A DNA stretch of 19,828 nt from assembly GCA_938044295.1 (NCBI GenBank), contig CALIRC010000006.1:1-19828 (forward strand), in the 5' to 3' direction. The position numbers were made by a program, and so were the translations under genes. Source of the stretch: Minisyncoccota bacterium (GTDB lineage Bacteria; Patescibacteriota; Minisyncoccia; Moranbacterales; GCA-2747515). Of the stretch, positions 1 through 5,583 are shown one piece after another. A model generated the notes under the pieces. That model made no database searches. It was not told the origin of the DNA and saw only the letters and a list, made by a program, of their open reading frames with translations. The first letter of the stretch is position 1. Every line of letters starts with the position of its first letter.

Positions 1-1
1 A

Positions 2-364
2 AAAGAAATCACACCAGAAGAGAATCATTTTGCAAAACGCGTCGGCAAAACACAAGAAAAATATAAAAAAAAGAAAAAAAATGAGGTAAATCAAAAAGAA
101 GCAACAGAACAAAAGACAAATGAAAAAAAATCGATGCAAAAAAATGGAGATACGAGAGAAGAAGGTGAAAAAGCATCCTATACGATCAACCTTCCAGAGA
201 CAGGTGCAGTTGAAGCAATTGAACAAATAAAAAAAATTCTTGACACTGCTCTAACAGGCAAAACACAAATCTACTTAAACCATGCAGGCACAAAAATGAA
301 AACCGCTTACAAAGTAACGCTAGACAAAGAAATTACAGTGAGACTAAAAAAATTGCAAAATTGA
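2..364 (+). CDS. dnaE: Probable C-terminal end of DNA polymerase III alpha subunit (partial)
   Basis: The frame is open from the window edge to a TGA stop, so only about 120 C-terminal residues are visible. The first 55 or so are a lysine- and glutamate-rich linker without obvious fold. The last 60 alternate strands and one helix, with the signature INLPETG, a helix around IEQIKKILD, then QIYLNHAG and KMKTAYKVTL. This resembles the C-terminal small beta-domain of bacterial DnaE, where a helix is followed by a strand of the type 'TPVYL' and a short strand before a final helix. DnaE is the replicative polymerase catalytic subunit. The catalytic palm and PHP domains lie outside the window, so the call rests on a weakly conserved tail and is tentative. 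A Met codon at 134 is internal, not a start. Confidence 0.45.
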   Translation, partial: KEITPEENHFAKRVGKTQEKYKKKKKNEVNQKEATEQKTNEKKSMQKNGDTREEGEKASYTINLPETGAVEAIEQIKKILDTALTGKTQIYLNHAGTKMKTAYKVTLDKEITVRLKKLQN

Positions 365-447
365 TAAAGTGTGAAACAGATGTATAGCCGGAGAAAATAT
401 AGTGAGTGCTCTTTGACTGCGCATAGTATTTCCTCCTTCTTTTATAG

Positions 448-565
448 GACTTGACACACGTGAGTGTAATTTTAGGCAAAATCAAGGCTTTTCATGAGCC
501 ATAGCCTACCTATGGTGAGTGAAAAACGGAGATTTTAACGACAAAGTACACCACGTGCGTAAGTC
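448..565 (+). repeat. 118-bp dispersed palindromic repeat, copy 1
   Basis: This intergenic element is an imperfect palindrome along its whole length. Its ends begin GACTT and finish AAGTC, and its centre is CCATAG-N5-CTATGG near position 507. The same sequence, about 80-85% identical by eye, recurs near 3797 and 11664 in the same orientation. It carries no open frame. It could fold as a long hairpin in RNA or extrude as a cruciform in DNA. It lies between the probable dnaE end and the thrS leader, so it may also help end dnaE transcription. Confidence 0.85.
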
Positions 566-661
566 ATATTTAGATAACAGTCCATAGTAAGTGTATTTAT
601 ACTATCTATACATTTCACACTGCAAAAAATTTTAAGTCATTTTACAGAGAAATTGTCAATA

Positions 662-689
662 TTTACAAATTTCCCATATCTGATATGAT
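662..689 (+). promoter_or_regulatory. Candidate sigma-70-type promoter for the thrS leader
   Basis: TTTACA (662-667) is separated by 16 bp from TATGAT (684-689). The predicted transcription start near 696 leaves a leader of about 190 nt up to the T-box terminator. This is the best-spaced pair upstream of the T-box, but a start further upstream is possible, and a canonical long Stem I would need one. Confidence 0.45.
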
Positions 690-695
690 TTCTGA

Positions 696-889
696 GTCTA
701 ATTGATATAGCTACCAACTATATTTCCCATAGGGAATTCTTTCGAGGACTAAAGATATACAATAAAGCGCTGCGCAATTACACATTGTACAGAAAATGGG
801 TGGAACCGCGGAAGCACAGAAGTCTTTCGTCCCAAAGAAATACGCGAAAAAAGCGTACAATTTCTTTGCGACGAAAGACTTTTTATTTT
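696..889 (+). promoter_or_regulatory. T-box riboswitch leader (tRNA-Thr sensing) of thrS
   Basis: The highly conserved T-box core GGGTGGAACCGCG occurs at 798-810, a 13-base match to the consensus (A)GGGUGGNACCGCG. It is followed directly by a strong intrinsic terminator and then by thrS, the expected arrangement for an aminoacyl-tRNA synthetase T-box. In the known mechanism, uncharged tRNA pairs its NCCA end with the UGGN bulge and stabilises an antiterminator. Here UGGA (801-804) would need a tRNA-Thr with discriminator U. Candidate threonine specifier triplets are ACC (713-715), in the loop of a 6-bp ATATAG/CTATAT stem, and ACT (748-750); I cannot decide between them. AGTC (696-699) and GACT (747-750) could close a compact Stem I. 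The upstream boundary is uncertain. Confidence 0.85.
820..889 (+). terminator. T-box regulatory intrinsic terminator
   Basis: AAGTCTTTCGTC (820-831) pairs perfectly with GACGAAAGACTT (870-881). The helix continues inward through CAAAGAAAT/ATTTCTTTG and ACGC/GCGT, giving about 25 pairs with one C-C mismatch and a small bulge. A T-rich run (TTTTATTTT) follows. It is the OFF state of the leader: thrS is reached only if an antiterminator forms upstream, or from a promoter downstream of this point. Confidence 0.9.
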
Positions 890-969
890 GCAACAAACCC
901 AATGAAATACTTATAACGCTGTCATATACATTTCCCTCGGTTCATTGCATGCTACATACTAAAAGTACA

Positions 970-996
970 TTGCAAAAAAATTCTAATTTTTATAGT
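970..996 (+). promoter_or_regulatory. Possible second thrS promoter giving a leaderless mRNA
   Basis: TATAGT (991-996) lies exactly 6 bp before the thrS ATG, so the predicted transcription start would be the A of that ATG. A TTGCAA at 970-975 is only 15 bp upstream, which is a short spacer. The same TATA(A/G)T-N6-ATG arrangement precedes the PBP gene and the GT-C gene. It lies downstream of the T-box terminator, so it would give T-box-independent expression. AT-rich chance is possible. Confidence 0.3.
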
Positions 997-1002
997 AAAA
1001 TA

Positions 1003-2769
1003 ATGTCCGAACAATATAGTGAACTCGACTGCAAAAGACATACATTAGCCCACCTCCTAGCATCTGCAGTAAAAAAACTCTATCCACAAGCACTCCCTAC
1101 AGTAGGTCCGGCAACAGAAAATGGTTTTTACTATGATTTTCACTTTTCTGAGCCCATCTCTGAAGCTGATCTCAAAAAAATAGAAAAGCAGATGCGAAAA
1201 ACACTGCCAGTATGGAAAGAAATGACTGGGAGAATCATCACGTCTGAAGAAGCTTTCGATCTATACAAAGACAACAAGTATAAAACCGAGCTCATAAAAG
1301 AAATTGTACAAAAAGGAGAGGAAATCACACTCTTTAGTGCTGGCGAAGGCGACAAAGCATTCACCGATCTCTGTCGTGGAGGCCACAGTGAAAACCCCGC
1401 TGCGGAAATTGAAAATAAGTCCTTCACACTCTCAACACTTGCAGGTGCATACTGGCGAGGAGATGAAAAAAATGATCAACTTACACGAATCTACGGACTC
1501 GCCTTTGACACACAAAATGATCTCGAAGCATACAAAAAAACGCTCGAAGAAGCTAAAAAAAGAGACCACAGAAAAATCGGCAAAGAACTCGATCTCTTTA
1601 CATTTTCTGATCTTGTCGGTCCAGGACTACCTCTGTGGACCCCTAAAGGTACCTTACTCAGGGAACTCATCATCGACAAAATTCAAAATCTCCAAACAGC
1701 ATACGGCTACGAACGAGTCGTCATTCCACACATCACAAAAAAAGAACTCTATGAAACGTCTGGACACTGGGAAAAATTCGGCGACGAATTATTCAAAGTA
1801 CAAGGCCAATCCGACCAGGAATTCATCTTAAAACCGATGAATTGCCCACACCACACACAGATCTATGCTGCAAAACCAAGAAGCTACCGTGATTTACCAC
1901 AGCGCTACATGGAAGTAACGATGATGTATCGCGACGAACAAGCTGGTGAACTACTTGGATTGTCACGTGTACGATCGATCTCCATCGATGATGGACATGT
2001 TTTTTGCGAAGAAAAAGACATCGAACACGAAATACTAAATATCATAGATGTCATTAAAAAGTTCTATACTTCCCTCGAATTGTTCACTGAAGGTAATTAC
2101 TGGGTCTCTATTTCTGTACGTGATGAAAAAACACCACAAAAATACCTCGGCGAAAGCGCGCTATGGGATCGTGCCGAAAAAACACTCGAGAGTATTTGCA
2201 AAGAACAAAAATTTGATTACAAAGTAATGCCTGGCGAAGCAGCATTCTATGGACCCAAAATCGATTTTATGTTTAAAGACGCTTTAGGGCGTGAGTGGCA
2301 ATTAGCGACAGTACAACTCGACTTTGTCATGCCAGAACGATTTGACCTTACATATACTGACGTAGATGGTGAAAAAAAGAGACCCGTCATGATCCATCGT
2401 GCAATTGCTGGATCACTTGAACGATTTCTCAGTGTAATCATAGAGCACTTTGCTGGAGCATTCCCACTCTGGCTCTCCCCCACACAGTTAACAGTCATCC
2501 CTGTAACCTCAGACTTTGACGAATACGGTCGTGAGGTACGTCAGAAGCTCCTCAGAGCTGGTTTTAGAGTAGAACTAAGCAATGAATCAGAAACACTCGG
2601 AAAACGCATCAGAGAGGCTCAAAAGGCAAAAATACCCTACATGCTAGTCGTAGGTGAAAAAGAAGTAAAAACTAATAGTGTAGCAATTCGATCACGAGAA
2701 AATGGAGATGAAGGAGAAATGCTCTTAGAAGACCTGATAAAAAAACTAAACGACACACTCTTGACATAA
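1003..2769 (+). CDS. thrS: Threonyl-tRNA synthetase, TGS-less
   Basis: This class II synthetase attaches threonine to tRNA-Thr in the cytoplasm. From the chosen ATG the protein is 588 residues, shorter than the usual ~640 because the N-terminal TGS domain is absent. The editing domain comes first: H13 and H17 of HTLAH, then C124 and H128 of CRGGH. The catalytic core has MNCPHH (C281, a zinc ligand), motif 2 beginning YRDEQAGE, and motif 3 MIHRAIAGSLERF. The anticodon-binding domain ends the protein (TLGKRIREAQKAKIPYMLVVG). The frame is open back to 796, but that ATG lies in the T-box core and the segment between includes the terminator, so it is not a usable start. No Shine-Dalgarno precedes 1003. 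A gap of 36 bp to miaA suggests cotranscription. Confidence 0.95.
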   Translation: MSEQYSELDCKRHTLAHLLASAVKKLYPQALPTVGPATENGFYYDFHFSEPISEADLKKIEKQMRKTLPVWKEMTGRIITSEEAFDLYKDNKYKTELIKEIVQKGEEITLFSAGEGDKAFTDLCRGGHSENPAAEIENKSFTLSTLAGAYWRGDEKNDQLTRIYGLAFDTQNDLEAYKKTLEEAKKRDHRKIGKELDLFTFSDLVGPGLPLWTPKGTLLRELIIDKIQNLQTAYGYERVVIPHITKKELYETSGHWEKFGDELFKVQGQSDQEFILKPMNCPHHTQIYAAKPRSYRDLPQRYMEVTMMYRDEQAGELLGLSRVRSISIDDGHVFCEEKDIEHEILNIIDVIKKFYTSLELFTEGNYWVSISVRDEKTPQKYLGESALWDRAEKTLESICKEQKFDYKVMPGEAAFYGPKIDFMFKDALGREWQLATVQLDFVMPERFDLTYTDVDGEKKRPVMIHRAIAGSLERFLSVIIEHFAGAFPLWLSPTQLTVIPVTSDFDEYGREVRQKLLRAGFRVELSNESETLGKRIREAQKAKIPYMLVVGEKEVKTNSVAIRSRENGDEGEMLLEDLIKKLNDTLLT

Positions 2770-2805
2770 TCCCTTATCCAGAAAGGAAAGGTAATACGAT
2801 TTCAC

Positions 2806-3792
2806 ATGACAAAGAAAAGGAAAAAAACCATCTATATTATCGGACCAACTGCTTCTGGCAAAAGTGATCTTGCTATAGAAATAGCACACTGCTGCGGTGG
2901 CGAAATTATTAGCTGCGACTCACGTCAAATCTATCGCCATATGAATATCGGCACTGGCAAAGAGCCAGGAACCCTACGAACACGAAAATCATACCCCAGT
3001 AGCACAAAAAAGGCATATTTTTCAGGCGGCATCCCCCACTACTTAATCGACTCACACCACCCAAACACACCTTTCAGTGCTGGAAAATTTGTCACACAGG
3101 CCGCACGAATACGAGAGGATATCTGGGCGCGTGGGAAAACACCGATCATTTGCGGTGGTACAATGTTCTGGGCACAGTCTCTCCTTGAAGGTATGAATGA
3201 TTTACCAGGCGAAAACCCTGCTCTCCGAAAAAAACTACAGTCTTACAGGACTCAGGAACTCCTTGAAAAATTAAGAAAAACAGATAAAAAACGCTACACA
3301 CAAATCTGTGAGAAAAAAGAAGAAAAAAACCGCGTACGTATTATCCGTGCACTTGAGATATTGGAGGAGTGCGCTGAGGTACCCCCACTACAAAAAACAG
3401 ATTACAAAAAACTCAATAAAGATAATCTCATCATTTCTCTTGACTGGCCTAGAGAAAAACTCAAGGAACGTATAGCGCATAGATTAGAAAAACGTCTCAA
3501 GCAAGGCATGGTACAAGAAGTACGCCATTTACACGAAAAACACGGAGTTTCGTGGAAACGTATTGAATCATTTGGACTCGAATATACATGGAGCAAACGT
3601 TTCCTAAAAAACGAAGTGGATAAGACAGAATTTACACATCGATTGCAAGCATCTATTTGGCAGTACGCGAAAAGGCAATATACATGGATTACCCGTTGGG
3701 AAAAGTCTGGAGCGCGCATACACAAAATCCAATCACATAAAAAAGCAAAAACAATAGTGGAAGATTTCATGCAAAAAGCAGAAACTAAATAA
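2806..3792 (+). CDS. miaA: tRNA dimethylallyltransferase
   Basis: MiaA transfers a dimethylallyl group from DMAPP to N6 of A37 in tRNAs reading UNN codons, which stabilises codon-anticodon pairing. At 328 residues the protein is near the family's usual length. The P-loop GPTASGKS begins at about residue 13. It is followed by DSRQIYRHMNIGTGK (family DSxQVYxxMxIGTAK) with the catalytic Asp, then PHYLIDS and PIICGGTMFW (family GGTGLY). The C-terminal KRQYTWITRW matches the conserved RQxTWF-type element. A purine-rich AAAGGAAAGG (2783-2792) precedes the ATG by about 14 bp, somewhat far for a Shine-Dalgarno. It is probably cotranscribed with thrS, so both tRNA-related genes may share T-box control. 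Confidence 0.93.
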   Translation: MTKKRKKTIYIIGPTASGKSDLAIEIAHCCGGEIISCDSRQIYRHMNIGTGKEPGTLRTRKSYPSSTKKAYFSGGIPHYLIDSHHPNTPFSAGKFVTQAARIREDIWARGKTPIICGGTMFWAQSLLEGMNDLPGENPALRKKLQSYRTQELLEKLRKTDKKRYTQICEKKEEKNRVRIIRALEILEECAEVPPLQKTDYKKLNKDNLIISLDWPREKLKERIAHRLEKRLKQGMVQEVRHLHEKHGVSWKRIESFGLEYTWSKRFLKNEVDKTEFTHRLQASIWQYAKRQYTWITRWEKSGARIHKIQSHKKAKTIVEDFMQKAETK

Positions 3793-3796
3793 GGAG

Positions 3797-3913
3797 GACT
3801 AACGCACGTGAGTATAATGTAAGGCAAAATCGAGGCTTTTCATGAGCCATAGTCTACCTATGGTGAGTGAAAAACGGAGATTTTAACGACAAAGCACACC
3901 AAGCGCGTAAGCT
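3797..3913 (+). repeat. 118-bp dispersed palindromic repeat, copy 2
   Basis: This copy starts four bases after the miaA stop and is centred on CCATAG-N5-CTATGG near 3855. It runs from GGACTAACGCACGTG to GCGCGTAAGCTC, whose ends are reverse complements with a few mismatches. Orientation is the same as in the other two copies. TAATAAG follows the right end and resembles the AATAAG at the left flank, which may be a target duplication or part of the element. It lies between convergent genes and could block readthrough. Confidence 0.85.
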
Positions 3914-4021
3914 CTAATAAGATCAAAAGAGAATTCCAGATCTATTACTATTAGATGCATAGCATCGATACAAAAATCTATTAGCCGATCCAGCAAAAAA
4001 GCATAATGACACTCAAAAAGT

Positions 4022-4055
4022 AAAAAATAATGGTACTTAGAGTCCTAAGTACCAT
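4022..4055 (-). terminator. Intrinsic terminator of the small coiled-coil gene
   Basis: A perfect 11-bp stem, ATGGTACTTAG/CTAAGTACCAT, has a 4-nt loop (4030-4055). Read on the minus strand it is followed by TATTTTTTA, a good U-tract. It lies 17 bp past the stop codon of the minus-strand gene. Confidence 0.88.
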
Positions 4056-4072
4056 AAACACATAAACAAAAT

Positions 4073-4270
4073 TCAAGAAGATGGTGTACTATTCATTTCT
4101 TTAATTTGTCTTTCAATCTGCATTTCTCTATTGCGCAATTTAGCGATTTCTTCGCGACAATCAACGCGGGAAGATTCACATCTCTTTAAACTTTTGCGAA
4201 TCTGTTTCAATTGATTGTGCAATTGTGCAACACGATTTTTTTTCTTTCCACCAGATTTTCTCTTGGCCAC
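4073..4270 (-). CDS. Small basic coiled-coil protein of unknown function
   Basis: I do not recognise a family. The 65-residue protein starts at GTG, with GGAGG 7 bp upstream, which fixes the start. The first dozen residues are a basic tail (AKRKSGGKKKNR). Residues 15-58 form one predicted amphipathic helix with heptad-like leucine, isoleucine and methionine positions, dense in Lys, Arg and Glu (HNQLKQIRKSLKR, EEIAKLRNREMQIERQIKEM), ending in NSTPSS. Two cysteines (C31, C38) lie one heptad apart. There is no signal peptide or membrane segment. A basic tail with a coiled coil could bind nucleic acid or a ribosome, but that is a guess. The transcription unit is complete: consensus promoter, Shine-Dalgarno and strong terminator, suggesting abundant expression. 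Confidence 0.75.
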   Translation of the reverse strand: MAKRKSGGKKKNRVAQLHNQLKQIRKSLKRCESSRVDCREEIAKLRNREMQIERQIKEMNSTPSS

Positions 4271-4300
4271 CAGATTTCCTCCACCAAAAATGTTTAAGAC

Positions 4301-4329
4301 ATTATAGATAAAATATCACACATTGTCAA
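4301..4329 (-). promoter_or_regulatory. Consensus sigma-70 promoter of the small coiled-coil gene
   Basis: On the minus strand TTGACA (4329-4324) is separated by exactly 17 bp from TATAAT (4306-4301), matching the sigma-70 consensus at all 12 bases. The predicted start near 4294 gives a leader of about 24 nt carrying GGAGG before the GTG codon. Confidence 0.85.
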
Positions 4330-4777
4330 AAAAACAATTATACACGCGAGTCTGAAACCTCCCAAATCCTCAGTAAAGCAATGATCTGATACCCATGCAA
4401 TGTTCTTGCATAGTGGACAAAGTACCATAGCCGATCGTGGAAATGAACTCACAAGATAAACCTGTTCATTGAGAATCCCGAAGACGCTTTCGATATGAGA
4501 CTTCTCTGAAAAAATTATTTTACTCCTCCAAAGCAGCCCTCGACTTTTGTTTTGACCATGGCGGTGAGATATTGACTGTCCACAGAGATCGTGAATCTTT
4601 TTTCTCATCACTAGCAACGTAAAGTGTACCCCTACAAGCGTTTTGGTATGCTCATTTACTACATACGAATACTTGTGCATCATAAAAGCGGACGTCAGAA
4701 AATAACAAAGTATAAAATTACCCGTGCATGTTTGCGGTTGCATGAATTGAAACCCATGATGCTCTCCTTAGCGTTGC
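4330..4777 (-). other. Stretch without an intact recognisable gene; possibly decayed coding DNA
   Basis: A 149-codon minus-strand frame spans 4294-4743, but its last codons are the TTGACA and TATAAT of the downstream promoter, it has no Shine-Dalgarno, and it is rich in Cys, His and Ser without a recognisable domain. The phrase SHIESVFGIL is faintly like the C-terminal part of some IS transposases. A neighbouring frame reads gene-like pieces broken by stops. A decayed mobile or ordinary gene is possible but unproven. Confidence 0.3.
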
Positions 4778-4806
4778 TTGACAAAGCTAACACTCCACTT
4801 TATATT
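4778..4806 (+). promoter_or_regulatory. Promoter of the 132-residue membrane protein gene
   Basis: TTGACA (4778-4783) is followed after 17 bp by TATATT (4801-4806). The predicted start near 4813 gives a 28-nt AT-rich leader without a clear Shine-Dalgarno before the ATG at 4841. Confidence 0.75.
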
Positions 4807-4840
4807 TTAAAGATCTACAAACCTTTAAAATTTCTTTAAT

Positions 4841-5239
4841 ATGAATACAAAAAATAATCTATTGCTCCAAGCATTAAAGCTTAATACTTTGTTTTCAGGC
4901 TTATCAGCTCTTCTCATGATTGTGACAGGTAATTGGGTGGCTGAGCAGTTCAGCCTAGATAGTGCAATTCTTATCTACATTGTTTCTGGTTGTCTTACTG
5001 TATTTGCGCTCTTACTCGGCAACATCGTACGGACGAAAAATATTCGGACTGCGGAAATTGTTACCATCATCATTGCTGACATTATATGGGTCATTGCAAG
5101 TATTATTCTTATAGTACTATTTTATACAAAAATTACACCAATCGCCTTAATCTTGGTTAGTCTGGTTGCAGTAATTGTATTCGTCTTTGCAGTCATGCAG
5201 ATTCAGGGATTCAAGCAATACCGTAAAGTCAAAGATTAG
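4841..5239 (+). CDS. Small four-helix membrane protein, unknown function
   Basis: The 132-residue protein has four hydrophobic segments: roughly 14-33, 42-62, 70-95 (ending in LIVLFYT) and 100-120. Short loops separate them and the tail is positive (FKQYRKVKD). No catalytic motif or known family signature is visible. The loop after helix 2 (VRTKNIRTAE) is positively charged, so it and both termini are probably cytoplasmic. The gene stands alone: it has its own consensus-like promoter and faces the PBP gene tail-to-tail across about 340 bp. The hydrophobic pattern and promoter make it a credible gene; function cannot be inferred. Confidence 0.75.
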   Translation: MNTKNNLLLQALKLNTLFSGLSALLMIVTGNWVAEQFSLDSAILIYIVSGCLTVFALLLGNIVRTKNIRTAEIVTIIIADIIWVIASIILIVLFYTKITPIALILVSLVAVIVFVFAVMQIQGFKQYRKVKD

Positions 5240-5583
5240 GTCGGGTAATTTGTATGATCACCAGGGAACTTTATGCCTATAGTTTCTTTATATTATATAG
5301 ACCTAAAGTTATAATAAACCACCCCGATGCAAGCATACGGGGTATGACAACAAACGCAACTTGCTCGTGTCACACCTTCCGCAGCAAGCTGCGAGGTTCT
5401 TGAATTCTCATGCTGCCTCACCTCGAAAATATGTGGCTGCGTCACAGATGTTTCTCTCGCTTCGTTGCATAATAATGATCTACTCAATAGTATTACGCAC
5501 TGGCAAAAAGAAAGTCCGATAATTGATTAACCTGTGAAATAATATAATTGAAAGCTCTCTGTGCAATATTTTTATCTAAGTAA
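5240..5583. repeat. Intergenic block rich in inverted repeats
   Basis: The gap between convergent genes has a core (about 5310-5480) that is visibly richer in G+C than its surroundings and full of short palindromes. ACCCCG-ATGC/GCAT-CGGGGT (5321-5343) is a near-perfect 10-bp hairpin, followed on the minus strand by a T-containing run that could end PBP transcription. CGCAGC-AA-GCTGCG (5380-5393) is another. A 64-codon minus-strand frame crosses the core, but its composition is odd and it lacks a Shine-Dalgarno, so I treat it as non-coding. It may be a dispersed repeat with no second copy in this window. Confidence 0.5.

Noticed and set aside
448..565. The palindromic repeat as a CRISPR array or simple terminator
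   Set aside because: Copies are far apart with no spacer-repeat periodicity, there is no T-tract after the hairpin, and one copy lies between divergent genes.
796..1002. N-terminal extension of ThrS starting at the ATG at 796
   Set aside because: That ATG is inside the T-box core and the extension covers the terminator hairpin; synthetase homology begins right after 1003.
4294..4743. 149-codon minus-strand frame as a real gene
   Set aside because: Its end encodes the consensus promoter of the next gene, composition is not protein-like, and no ribosome binding site is present.
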